Origin: an uncultured Aquimarina sp.
GTDB taxonomy: Bacteria; Bacteroidota; Bacteroidia; Flavobacteriales; Flavobacteriaceae
Direction of reading: 5' to 3'
Assembly (NCBI GenBank): GCA_947496355.1
Contig: CANMCO010000005.1
Coordinates: 349,167-413,166 of the forward strand
Length of the DNA: 64,000 nt
The notes beneath the pieces were generated by a model. The model was given only the letters and a program-made list of their open reading frames with translations. It was not told where the DNA came from and made no database searches. Below, piece by piece: positions 26,888 to 35,881 of the stretch. The position numbers were made by a program, and so were the translations under genes. Each line of letters opens with the position of its first letter. The first letter of the stretch is position 1.

Positions 26888-26932
26888 ATGTATTTTTTGG
26901 AGTTTGGTTTTTGGAATTTGAAATTTCTTTAT

Positions 26933-27457
26933 CTAAAGATATAGTTCAATCAGTCCCTCTGGAGTATTTACTCTTACTACTTTTTGTTCTCTATCTATTT
27001 TATCTATGAATTCATCATTCATTGGGATCAAAATCTCGGTACCATTACGATCAATTTCGAATAATGCCTGGGCAGTACTATCATTAATTGATTTGATAAC
27101 TCCTACTTCTCCAAAAGTGTTATCTAAAATGGTAAACCCAATTACCTCGTGATAATAAAATTGATCTCCCTCAAGTTTTGGTAATAAGGTAAGTGGAAGA
27201 TAAATTTTAGCTTTCATAAGATCATCTGCATCCTCTTCTGAATCTACATCTTCAAATTTTACTCTAAGTAAATCGCTTTTGTGCAATGAGCACTTTTCAA
27301 TAAAAAATGGAACCAGATTATTGTTGTAGTCAACAAATACTGATTCCATTTTCACATAACTTTCGGGTTCGTCAGTATCTAATTTGATCAATACCTCTCC
27401 CCTAAAACTAAATTTACTTACGATTTTACCTAGATAGAAGCATTCTTCTTTCTTCAT
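26933..27457 (-). CDS. rimM: 16S rRNA processing protein RimM
   Basis: 174 residues. N-terminal domain FYLGKIVSKFSFRGEVLIKLDTDEPE and the PRC-barrel part DQFYYHEVIGFTILD...GEVGVIKSI, then EILIPMNDEFIDKID, all standard for RimM. It binds ribosomal protein S19 and helps 30S assembly. Starts 14 bp after rpsP ends, so the pair is an operon. Confidence 0.93.
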   Translation of the reverse strand: MKKEECFYLGKIVSKFSFRGEVLIKLDTDEPESYVKMESVFVDYNNNLVPFFIEKCSLHKSDLLRVKFEDVDSEEDADDLMKAKIYLPLTLLPKLEGDQFYYHEVIGFTILDNTFGEVGVIKSINDSTAQALFEIDRNGTEILIPMNDEFIDKIDREQKVVRVNTPEGLIELYL

Positions 27458-27471
27458 CGTTAATAATGCAA

Positions 27472-28041
27472 CTATTCTTCCTCGTTGCTAGCTTCTTTAG
27501 TTACTTCTTCTGTTGCAGCTTCAGCTTCTGGAGCTTCTACTACATCTGCTTCTTCAGTTGTTTCTGCTTCAGCTTCAACTTCTTCTGCATTTGCAGCCGC
27601 AGCTTCTGCTTCACGTTTAGCATTAACTTCTTTTTCAGCTTCAAGTGCTTTTGCTTTAGCAGCAGCCTCAGCTTTTGCCAATTGATCCTTCTTAGCATTA
27701 ACGTTTCCTTCTTTTTCAGATAACCAAGCATTGAATTTTTCTTCAGCTTGCTCCTCTGTCAAAGCACCTTTTCTTACTCCACCGGCAAGGTGATTTTTAA
27801 GTAAAGCTCCTTTATAAGATAGAATAGCTTTTGCAGTATCGGTAGGTTGCGCACCGTTCTGTAACCATTTTACAGCTCCGTCAACATCAAGGTCAACACT
27901 AGCTGGGTTTACATTAGGGTTGTAAGTACCTAATTTTTCAAGGTATCTACCATCTCTTTTTGATCTAGCATCTGCTGCTACGATCCAGTAAAAAGGTTTT
28001 CCTTTTTTACCGTGTCTCTGTAATCTAATTTTAACAGACAT
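27472..28041 (-). CDS. rpsP: 30S ribosomal protein S16 with long Ala/Glu tail
   Basis: 189 residues. The first 80 are normal S16 ([42 protein letters not shown]). The C-terminal 110 are an extension: a short helix, then a Lys/Ala/Glu-rich coil and a very acidic Ala/Glu/Thr tail. Classical S16 has about 80-90 residues; longer forms with acidic tails are known in Bacteroidota. The tail DNA is repetitive enough to yield long open frames on the other strand, which are not genes. Heads the rpsP-rimM unit. Confidence 0.95.
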   Translation of the reverse strand: MSVKIRLQRHGKKGKPFYWIVAADARSKRDGRYLEKLGTYNPNVNPASVDLDVDGAVKWLQNGAQPTDTAKAILSYKGALLKNHLAGGVRKGALTEEQAEEKFNAWLSEKEGNVNAKKDQLAKAEAAAKAKALEAEKEVNAKREAEAAAANAEEVEAEAETTEEADVVEAPEAEAATEEVTKEASNEEE

Positions 28042-28381
28042 AAAAAATTAATTTTTGGGTACACGACCCTGTTTATAATTAAGGGCGCAAAGTTAACTAT
28101 TTTAATTAGAACGAAATCAACAATTTAAAAGTTTATTCTTTATTCTACACGGATTTATATTTTTAAAGATTGTCAAATTAAATGATCAAACATCAATTAT
28201 TGAAGGATAAATTCCTATAAAATCATTATTTTTATCTTAAATATCCATTTTTTGTGTATTTCATCGATAATATATGCTTTTTTTCGATTAAAAAATTGTT
28301 TTATACGAATTTAAATTATATGTTTGTACTGTAATTATTTGATTACGGTAAATCGTAGTTAAAATTTCAAAAGCCCCAAAT
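28042..28381. other. 340-bp divergent intergenic region
   Basis: Separates rpsP (minus) from the lipoprotein gene (plus). Carries a good plus-strand promoter (28296-28326). No ORF of note. Confidence 0.5.
28296..28326 (+). promoter_or_regulatory. Bacteroidota promoter for the DUF6252-like lipoprotein
   Basis: TTG at 28296-28298, 20 bp, then TATGTTTG at 28319-28326: a full match to the -33/-7 consensus. The start codon is 56 bp further on. Confidence 0.7.
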
Positions 28382-29227
28382 ATGATTAGAATAACTACCC
28401 TAATGGCAGTTTTTTGCCTTATTTTTACTTCTTGTTCAACAGATACTGAAATCAACGACCCAGCTCTACAGGCTAAAGTTGATGGTGAAATCTTTAGATC
28501 TTCAATAAAAAAGGCCGTTATCTATGATGATGGGACGTTAGTAATCTCTGGAAGTGAAGGAGAAAAATCTATAAGTTTTACGACTTCATCAACCAAGATA
28601 GGAGCTTATAAAATAGGCCAACAGCAAACCGTCAACAAAGTTAGTTTTCAAAAAAATAAAGTAAAATTTATTTCTGAAGACGGAACAACCGAAGGAACGG
28701 TTAACATTACTCAGATACATAACAATGAAATTTCTGGTAATTTTTATTTCAAAGACCTTAAAGATAATAGTGGCAATTTGATGAATTTTGATAATGGATG
28801 GTTCTATAGAGTTCCTATTGAAACAGGCGTTATCGCCGAAGAAGTAATTGTTACTCAAGAAATCAACCCTTGCTTACTTAACGCTTCATTAACGGCTATG
28901 ATAGATGGATCTGAAATGATTACCGATGATCATTCTGCCGCAATCATTGGTGTTGAAAATGCGTCTATCCTAATTACAGCAACCAACCAAGATGGAGTAA
29001 TATCAATAGTATTTCCATCGGATGCGTTACCAGGAAGTTGGTCATTAACAGGATCAGGTGATTATAGCGCTACATACACAGCAAATAGAGATAAATCTTC
29101 TGCAATATCAGGAAGATTAACAATTTCAGAACATGATACAGATTCTAAATGTATAAGTGGAAGTTTCGAATTTGAAACCAGAAGTGGAGTTCAAGTATCA
29201 GAAGGATTCTTTGATTTTGGCTACTAG
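28382..29227 (+). CDS. Lipoprotein with two DUF6252-like domains
   Basis: 281 residues. Lipoprotein signal with lipobox FTSC (Cys19). Two beta-rich repeats of about 120 residues follow: the first from QAKVDGEIFRSS to GNFYFKDLKDNSGNLMNFDNGWF, the second from LTAMIDGSEMITDDHSAAI to GSFEFETRSGVQVSEGFFDF. Both follow the same scheme (A.idG..f.s....a.......i.......I.i.f......G.....), resembling the DUF6252 family of Bacteroidota lipoproteins. Probably exposed at the outer membrane. Function unknown. Confidence 0.8.
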   Translation: MIRITTLMAVFCLIFTSCSTDTEINDPALQAKVDGEIFRSSIKKAVIYDDGTLVISGSEGEKSISFTTSSTKIGAYKIGQQQTVNKVSFQKNKVKFISEDGTTEGTVNITQIHNNEISGNFYFKDLKDNSGNLMNFDNGWFYRVPIETGVIAEEVIVTQEINPCLLNASLTAMIDGSEMITDDHSAAIIGVENASILITATNQDGVISIVFPSDALPGSWSLTGSGDYSATYTANRDKSSAISGRLTISEHDTDSKCISGSFEFETRSGVQVSEGFFDFGY

Positions 29228-29677
29228 ACCACGACTCAACTTAACGACGAAAGGCGCTCATTAACACTAATGGGCGTTTTTCTTTTTTTAAGAACTAAAG
29301 TTCATTTTGCACAAATAGGTATTATTTTTTCATCTAGAGCCACACTTATGCCGTAATAACCATTGTAAACATTTTAGCCATCTAACATTTACGCTTTTTT
29401 ATTTGACTGACAAATCATATAAATTCTGTTAATTAATTGCAAAAATAGCTGTGTTACATTTAACACATAATTATCTACAAACCTTTTAAAAACGGTGCTT
29501 TTCACCTCTAAAAGCATCTAATACTCACAAATCGCAATATTTTTTATTTTTTTCCTCTGTAAGAATAAAATATTGCTATCGTCTGAACATATATCAAAAC
29601 TTAAATATTAGCTTTTGAAACCTAAAAATGATTGGCCAATTGTTTTTTAAAGACACAAAAATTTAAAAAACAAAATC
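29228..29677. other. 450-bp intergenic region
   Basis: Besides the terminator it has a hairpin GCAATATTTT (29534-29543) / AAAATATTGC (29567-29576) and a near -7 element (TAGCTTTTG, about 29608-29616), both ahead of the next lipoprotein gene. No ORF. Confidence 0.4.
29253..29289 (+). terminator. Rho-independent terminator
   Basis: GCGCTCATTA/TAATGGGCGT with a 4-nt loop and an 11-base T-rich tail, 26 bp past the lipoprotein stop. Confidence 0.85.
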
Positions 29678-31033
29678 ATGAAAAATTTAAAAACAATACT
29701 CTTAACCCTATTTGTCACATCAATATTTATAGCATGCAGTAATGATGATGCTGCAGTAATAGAAGATCAAGCAGCAGTAAAAGAAGAAGCAGATGCAAAA
29801 TCTTTTCAATCTATTAGAGCTCTAAGAGAAGCCAAACTACTATTAAATAGTATCCGAAGAGATGGAGGAACTCCATATAACGTATTTAACCCTGCACTTC
29901 GTTTTACACCAGAGCAAAATGTCTTTTTACCAAGTGTATTAGGTATCGATTACCGAATAGACAGATCAGTAGTTCCTGCTGGACCTACAGCCAGGTTCCC
30001 TATGTTTCAAGGTTGGGAAACTTTGCCTGACGGAAGCCGAAGAAAAGGTTATTACGTAATAACCGAAGCATCTAACAAAGTAATGGCTAAAAAATTAGGC
30101 GTTATTTTTTCTCCCAGAATGGCTGCTTCTGTAGGCTCTGGAGGTGAGCAAAGGGCTCATTGGAATCGCAGAGGAAGACTCGTATTTGAAGGGTCTGTAG
30201 ATTTTTCACCAAAAAGGTCTTTGGTTGCCGGTGCAGCATCAGATGATGGATTATTATTTGGTTTCCCCCCTGCAGAAGCCAACCCTGGAGCCATAGCAGA
30301 TTCTAAATGGTCTTCTTATGTTGTATTACCTAGTGGAGTTGTAATTAATGCTCAGTTAGTAGCAAACAGTACTGGTATTCACGATAGAATCCCTAATCCT
30401 AACGGAAATGGCATTGCAGATCAAGATGATTTAAACAATCCAAATCTAGCCATCGATCAAGCATCAGTTGTAATGCAACTTTTAGACGGATGGCAAAATG
30501 GACAACCATATTACTTCCATATTGTAACAGATACTTCTGATCCAGGGCCGGCTGCTATCGAATTAGGTGTTTTTGCCCCAAGATTAGCAAGCTTACCAAC
30601 ATTTGGATTATTCCCAGGAGGTTCAATGTTACCTTTTAGCCCAACAGCCAATGGAAGAACTACAGACACAGACGGGTTTGGGGTACAAGGTTTAAACACA
30701 GCTTCTTTAAGTGACCAACAAGCACAAGACCCGACAAACACGTTCCCTATTGATCCTAGAGATAGTAGATATGCACCAATGTGGGACGCACAAGTTACTG
30801 AATTCACAATACCTGAAGCTGAGCGCCCAATCTTAAGAAGTTTTGACCAGGTAAATCAACTTTTAGCAGATGGTACTTTAATTCCATTTAGAGGTAATGC
30901 AAACCCAAGTCCTTTGGCAAATTCGTTATCAGATTTGTTAACTGCAACAGGGGCAATTATTAACTGCCCTGTAATTACGCAACCTGAAGCAAGTGTAATT
31001 GGCACGCAAATTGGATTACCGCGAAACGATTAA
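29678..31033 (+). CDS. Large lipoprotein of unknown function
   Basis: 451 residues with a lipoprotein signal (lipobox FIAC, Cys20, followed by SNDD, a sequence that in Flavobacteria often goes with surface export). A Glu/Ala-rich linker (about 25-45) precedes a single compact domain rich in Pro, Gly and Asn, with segments such as YYFHIVTDTSDPGPAAIELG and YAPMWDAQVTEFTIPEAERP. No catalytic motif is recognised. The last residues hold one Cys (INCPV). Single gene with its own terminator. Confidence 0.75.
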   Translation: MKNLKTILLTLFVTSIFIACSNDDAAVIEDQAAVKEEADAKSFQSIRALREAKLLLNSIRRDGGTPYNVFNPALRFTPEQNVFLPSVLGIDYRIDRSVVPAGPTARFPMFQGWETLPDGSRRKGYYVITEASNKVMAKKLGVIFSPRMAASVGSGGEQRAHWNRRGRLVFEGSVDFSPKRSLVAGAASDDGLLFGFPPAEANPGAIADSKWSSYVVLPSGVVINAQLVANSTGIHDRIPNPNGNGIADQDDLNNPNLAIDQASVVMQLLDGWQNGQPYYFHIVTDTSDPGPAAIELGVFAPRLASLPTFGLFPGGSMLPFSPTANGRTTDTDGFGVQGLNTASLSDQQAQDPTNTFPIDPRDSRYAPMWDAQVTEFTIPEAERPILRSFDQVNQLLADGTLIPFRGNANPSPLANSLSDLLTATGAIINCPVITQPEASVIGTQIGLPRND

Positions 31034-31053
31034 TAGTGATAAATTAAAGATAG

Positions 31054-31090
31054 AAAGCTTAGAAGCATCGAATGTTTCTAAGCTTTTTTT
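31054..31090 (+). terminator. Rho-independent terminator
   Basis: Perfect 11-bp stem AAAGCTTAGAA/TTCTAAGCTTT around an 11-nt loop and a T-run. Confidence 0.9.
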
Positions 31091-31214
31091 ATTGTTAAAC
31101 TTTAAGCTCAATAATTAGTTAATAATTCGGGATAACTTTTTAAGAAATGAACGTTGTGTTTTAGTTATTTTTGAAAGTCTTTAGTAAGGACAAATTTTTC
31201 GAAATATCTCTTTT

Positions 31215-34200
31215 ATGTACTTAGTTTTTGATACTGAAACCACCGGATTACCAAAACGATGGGATGCACCAATTAGCGATACCGATAACTGGCCCAGATG
31301 TATACAAATTGCCTGGCAATTGCATGATGCAATGGGTAATTGTATCGAACACGAAGATTACTTGGTAAAACCTGATGGTTTTAATATCCCTTATGACGCA
31401 GAAAAGATTCATGGCATATCTACAGAACTAGCGGATCAGGATGGCATTACTTTACAGGAAGTTCTGGAAAAATTCAATATTGCATTATCAAAAACAAAAT
31501 ATGTCGTTGGTCAAAATGTAGGTTTTGACGTAAATATCATGGGAGCAGAATTCTATCGCCTTGGTATAGGAAACGATTTACAAGAACTCCCTGTTCTGGA
31601 TACTTGTACAGAAACTACAGCACAGCTATGTCAAATTCCGGGAGGACGAGGAGGTAAATTCAAGCTCCCTACATTGACCGAGCTGCATCAACATCTTTTT
31701 AGGGTTGCCTTTGGTGAAGCTCATAACGCAACCGCCGATGTAGAAGCAACTACGCGCTGTTTTCTGGAACTAATTCGAAAACAGATCTTCACCCTTGAAG
31801 AACTTGATGCACAGCCAGATTATTTTGAAAATTTTAAAGAAACTAATCCTGAGCCTATTCAGCTTATTGGATTAAAACATATTAATCTCAAAAAAGCTTC
31901 ACAAAAAATTCGTGAAGCGCTTGACAAAAAAGAAGCTCCCGATTTATCTCAACAAGAGATTGATCAAAATATTGCAGCCCTTGACGAGGTAAATTTTGCT
32001 CATCTGCATAACCATACTCAATTTTCTGTATTACAATCGACTACCAGTATTCCAGATCTTGTAAACGTGGCTGCACAACATAAAATGAAGGCGGTTGCTA
32101 TGACTGATCATGCCAATATGATGGGGGCATTTCATTTTGTGCAGGCGGTTTCTAATCATAATAAAAATGTAAAAGCAGCCAATGAAGAAGCTATCGAAAA
32201 TGGTGAAGAACCTGTAGGTATAGAAATAAAACCCATTGTAGGTTGTGAGTTTTTTGTATGCGAAAATCATAAAGACAAGTCTAGAAAAGATAATGGATAC
32301 CAAATTGTAATGCTCGCAAAAAACAAAAACGGGTATCATAATTTGGCAAAAATGTCTTCTACAGCTTTTGTTGATGGATTCTATTATCTACCCAGAATAG
32401 ACAAAGAGGTAATTAAGAAGTATAAAGAAGATATTATTGTACTTACCGGTAACCTTTATGGCGAGGTTCCTAGTAAGGTTCTAAACATTGGAGAAAAACA
32501 AGCAGAAGAAGCTTTGCTATGGTGGCATCAGGAGTTTGGTGATGATTTATATATCGAAATCATGCGCCATAATCAGGAAGATGAAAATAGAGTAAACCAA
32601 GTACTCATTGAGTTTTCAAAAAAACATAATATAAAAACCGTTGCTACAAACAACACCTATTACTGTGAAAAGAAAGATGCCAACGCCCATGATATTTTAT
32701 TGTGTGTAAAAGATGGTGAAAAGCAAGCAACTCCAATAGGTCGGGGAAGAGGATATCGATACGGACTACCAAATCAAGAATACTACTTCAAAACGCAAGA
32801 AGAAATGAAAAGCCTCTTCAAGGATTTACCTGAGGCGATAATAAATGTACAGGAAATCGTTGATAAAATTGAGCCTTTCGTACTTGCCAGAGATGTACTA
32901 TTGCCAGCCTTTGATATCCCAGAACAATTTCAGTCTGAAGAAGATAAAATTGATGGAGGTAAACGCGGAGAGAATGCATACTTAAGACATATCACCTATG
33001 AAGGTGCCAAAAAACGTTACGCAGATATCACTCCAGAGATAGATGAGCGCTTAGACTTTGAACTTAAAGTAATCGAAAAAACAGGATATCCAGGGTATTT
33101 CCTAATTGTTGAAGATTTTATTCGTGCTGCTCGGGAAATGGGCGTATCTGTAGGGCCGGGCCGTGGATCTGCTGCGGGATCTGCGGTTGCCTATTGTTTA
33201 TGGATAACGAATCTGGATCCTATTAAATATGACTTACTTTTTGAGAGATTCCTAAATCCGGATCGTGTAAGTATGCCCGATATTGATATTGATTTTGATG
33301 ACGAAGGGCGTAGTCGTGTAATGGATTATGTAATCGAAAAATATGGGTCAAATCAGGTTGCACAGATAATCACATACGGAACGATGGCAGCAAAGTCATC
33401 GATACGCGATACTGCACGTGTATTAGACCTTCCTCTTAGTGATGCGGATCGAATTGCCAAGTTGATCCCTAACATGTCTAAGCTTGGAAAAATCTTTGGT
33501 GTGGATGAAGCTACGCTAAAGAAAAAATTTAGAAGTGACGAATTAGAAAAAGTAAACGAACTTTTAAACATTGCAGATGGTAGTGATCTAGAAGCAGAAA
33601 CCCTAAACCAAGCAAGAGTATTAGAAGGATCAGTTCGAAACACCGGTATACATGCCTGCGGGGTAATTATCACGCCAGATGATATCACCAAATTCGTTCC
33701 CGTGGCGTTGGCTAAGGATTCTGACATGTACTGTACCCAGTTTGACAACTCTGTGGTTGAAAGTGCGGGATTGCTAAAAATGGATTTCCTGGGATTAAAG
33801 ACATTAACTTTAATTAAAGATACAGTCAAGATTGTAAAAGCAAAACACAATGTAGAATTAGATCCTGAAAATTTCCCATTAGACGACGAAGAAACCTATG
33901 CTTTATTCCAGAGAGGCGAAACAGTTGGTGTATTTCAATATGAATCACCAGGGATGCAAAAATATATGAAGGAACTTAAACCTACAGTTTTTGCAGATCT
34001 TATCGCCATGAATGCATTATATCGTCCCGGACCATTAGAATACATTCCAAGTTTTATTAACAGGAAACATGGTACAGAGGAAATCAATTATGACCTTGAA
34101 GCTTGTGAGGAATATCTAAAAGAAACATACGGAATTACGGTTTACCAGGAGCAAGTAATGCTACTATCTCAAAAACTTGCTGATTTCACAAAGGGTGAGG

Positions 34201-35600
34201 CCGATGTACTACGTAAAGCGATGGGTAAAAAGCAAAAAGCCGTTCTAGATAAAATGAAGCCTAAATTTATTTCTCAGGCTTCTGCCAAAGGTCATGCCGA
34301 AGATAAATTAGAAAAAATATGGAAAGATTGGGAAGCTTTTGCAGCTTACGCATTTAACAAATCTCACTCTACTTGCTATGCCTGGATTGCATATCAAACC
34401 GCTTACCTAAAGGCACATTATCCTGCAGAATATATGGCAGCAGTACTTTCTAACAACATGAACGACATCAAACAGGTTACCTTCTTCATGGAAGAATGTA
34501 AACGCATGAAATTAGATGTACTAGGCCCCGATGTAAACGAATCCTACCGTAAATTCTCTGTGAATAAAGATGGTGCCGTACGTTTTGGAATGGGAGCTGT
34601 TAAAGGTGTTGGAACTGGTGCTGTAGACACCATTGTAGAAAACAGAAAAGAAGGCGGGCCTTACAAGTCAATTTTTGATATGGCTAAGCGCATTGACTTG
34701 AGAGCTGCTAATAAAAAAGCATTCGAAAGTCTAGCCTTAGCAGGTGGGTTTGATTCTTTTGCAGAAACGCACAGAGGTCAATATTTTCATAAAGATGGAG
34801 ACGAAACTACTTTTCTTGAAAAGGCAATGAAGTATGGTTCTAAATACCAAGAAAACGAAAATTCCTCACAAGTAAGTCTTTTTGGAGAAGCTAGCGATGT
34901 TCAAATCCCAGAACCTGTAGTTCCTCCTTGCGAAGAATGGGGAACCATGGAAAAACTTGCCCGAGAAAAAGAAGTGGTTGGTATTTATCTTTCTGGTCAT
35001 CCTTTGGATGATTTTAAATACGAAATGAAATACTTCTGCAATGGCACTCTTCTAAATTTTGCAGATTTAGAAAGCAATATAAATCGTGAAATATCATTTG
35101 GGGGTGTAATTACAGGAGTAGAACACCGCACCTCAAAGAACGGAAAAGGTTGGGCTACTTTTACCATAGAGGATTACAATACTGCTCATGAATTCAGAAT
35201 TTTTGGAGAAGAATATCTAAAACATCGTCCGTTTTTAGTACAAAGCACCTTTGTTTACGGCAAAGCTTTTATAAAAGAAGGTTGGGTAAACCGTGATACT
35301 GGTAAAAAAGGAGACCCAAGGATTCAGTTCAATAGTTTTCAATTACTTCATGATGTCATGGAAACGTATGCAAGAAAACTAACAATTCAATTAGATATTA
35401 ATAATCTTTCTGACTCTAGAATTGACTCCTTAAAAGAACTTTTAATAGAACACTCTGGAAATCACACTTTAAATTTTGTAATATTTGAAATGGCCGAAAA
35501 ACTAAAATTACACATGCCCAGTAGGAAACAAAAGGTAAATATTTCCCAAGAACTACTAGCTGCCTTAGAAAATGACTCGGTTTATTATAAGTTGAATTAG
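31215..35600 (+). CDS. dnaE: DNA polymerase III alpha subunit with fused exonuclease
   Basis: 1461 residues. An N-terminal DnaQ-like proofreading domain (1-190) shows the DEDDh residues: FDTETTG, GQNVGFDVNIMG and HNATADVEAT. A PHP domain follows (about 255-560, HLHNHTQFSVLQS, AMTDHANMMG), then the C-family polymerase palm with GPGRGSAAGSAVAY and the catalytic MPDIDIDFDDEGR (about 690-700), fingers, and an OB domain (about 1280-1360, FGGVITGVEHRTSKNGKGWATF). The fused form is usual in Bacteroidota and would put polymerase and proofreading in one chain. Single gene. Confidence 0.97.
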   Translation: MYLVFDTETTGLPKRWDAPISDTDNWPRCIQIAWQLHDAMGNCIEHEDYLVKPDGFNIPYDAEKIHGISTELADQDGITLQEVLEKFNIALSKTKYVVGQNVGFDVNIMGAEFYRLGIGNDLQELPVLDTCTETTAQLCQIPGGRGGKFKLPTLTELHQHLFRVAFGEAHNATADVEATTRCFLELIRKQIFTLEELDAQPDYFENFKETNPEPIQLIGLKHINLKKASQKIREALDKKEAPDLSQQEIDQNIAALDEVNFAHLHNHTQFSVLQSTTSIPDLVNVAAQHKMKAVAMTDHANMMGAFHFVQAVSNHNKNVKAANEEAIENGEEPVGIEIKPIVGCEFFVCENHKDKSRKDNGYQIVMLAKNKNGYHNLAKMSSTAFVDGFYYLPRIDKEVIKKYKEDIIVLTGNLYGEVPSKVLNIGEKQAEEALLWWHQEFGDDLYIEIMRHNQEDENRVNQVLIEFSKKHNIKTVATNNTYYCEKKDANAHDILLCVKDGEKQATPIGRGRGYRYGLPNQEYYFKTQEEMKSLFKDLPEAIINVQEIVDKIEPFVLARDVLLPAFDIPEQFQSEEDKIDGGKRGENAYLRHITYEGAKKRYADITPEIDERLDFELKVIEKTGYPGYFLIVEDFIRAAREMGVSVGPGRGSAAGSAVAYCLWITNLDPIKYDLLFERFLNPDRVSMPDIDIDFDDEGRSRVMDYVIEKYGSNQVAQIITYGTMAAKSSIRDTARVLDLPLSDADRIAKLIPNMSKLGKIFGVDEATLKKKFRSDELEKVNELLNIADGSDLEAETLNQARVLEGSVRNTGIHACGVIITPDDITKFVPVALAKDSDMYCTQFDNSVVESAGLLKMDFLGLKTLTLIKDTVKIVKAKHNVELDPENFPLDDEETYALFQRGETVGVFQYESPGMQKYMKELKPTVFADLIAMNALYRPGPLEYIPSFINRKHGTEEINYDLEACEEYLKETYGITVYQEQVMLLSQKLADFTKGEADVLRKAMGKKQKAVLDKMKPKFISQASAKGHAEDKLEKIWKDWEAFAAYAFNKSHSTCYAWIAYQTAYLKAHYPAEYMAAVLSNNMNDIKQVTFFMEECKRMKLDVLGPDVNESYRKFSVNKDGAVRFGMGAVKGVGTGAVDTIVENRKEGGPYKSIFDMAKRIDLRAANKKAFESLALAGGFDSFAETHRGQYFHKDGDETTFLEKAMKYGSKYQENENSSQVSLFGEASDVQIPEPVVPPCEEWGTMEKLAREKEVVGIYLSGHPLDDFKYEMKYFCNGTLLNFADLESNINREISFGGVITGVEHRTSKNGKGWATFTIEDYNTAHEFRIFGEEYLKHRPFLVQSTFVYGKAFIKEGWVNRDTGKKGDPRIQFNSFQLLHDVMETYARKLTIQLDINNLSDSRIDSLKELLIEHSGNHTLNFVIFEMAEKLKLHMPSRKQKVNISQELLAALENDSVYYKLN

Positions 35601-35602
35601 GT

Positions 35603-35749
35603 TTAACCTTTTCTTGGACGCATTTGATTACCCATTCCATCTTCATCCCTATTGTAAGATATAGAATTACTGGTATTTCCTCCTTTAATTTTTATAAGGC
35701 TGTCTCTTTTTACTTTGTTTGTTTCAGAAATAGTTTTTAAGGTTTTCAT
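35603..35749 (-). CDS. GG-leader-like small peptide (48 residues)
   Basis: A 48-codon ORF, read by eye on the minus strand, ATG at 35747-35749 and TAA at 35603-35605, convergent with dnaE. The peptide begins MKTLKTISETNKVKRDSLIKI, has a KGG motif at residues 22-24, and ends in a polar tail with N, S, Y, D, M and a final PRKG. A lysine-rich leader ending in (L/I)xxIxGG is the form of Bacteroidota double-glycine natural-product precursors (RiPP or bacteriocin-like). No modification enzyme or peptidase-ABC transporter is nearby, so it would be an orphan precursor. Codon content (normal, no rare-frame look) supports a real gene; function is inference. Confidence 0.6.
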   Translation of the reverse strand: MKTLKTISETNKVKRDSLIKIKGGNTSNSISYNRDEDGMGNQMRPRKG

Positions 35750-35881
35750 ATGAATGAATTATAGTTATAAATATAATTAAATTATAAAAACCGGCTCTTA
35801 TATTCTATTCCTATTCTAAAATCATCTGCCAATCTATTTTTAAATTATTCTATCTTGTAAGAGAATTACACGCAACAGCAT

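Noticed and set aside
27466..27731. Three overlapping ORFs opposite and within the rpsP tail
   Set aside because: They come from the repetitive Ala/Glu codons of the S16 extension; the products are low-complexity (Phe/Ser/Cys, Ala/Ser or Lys/Leu) with no start context.
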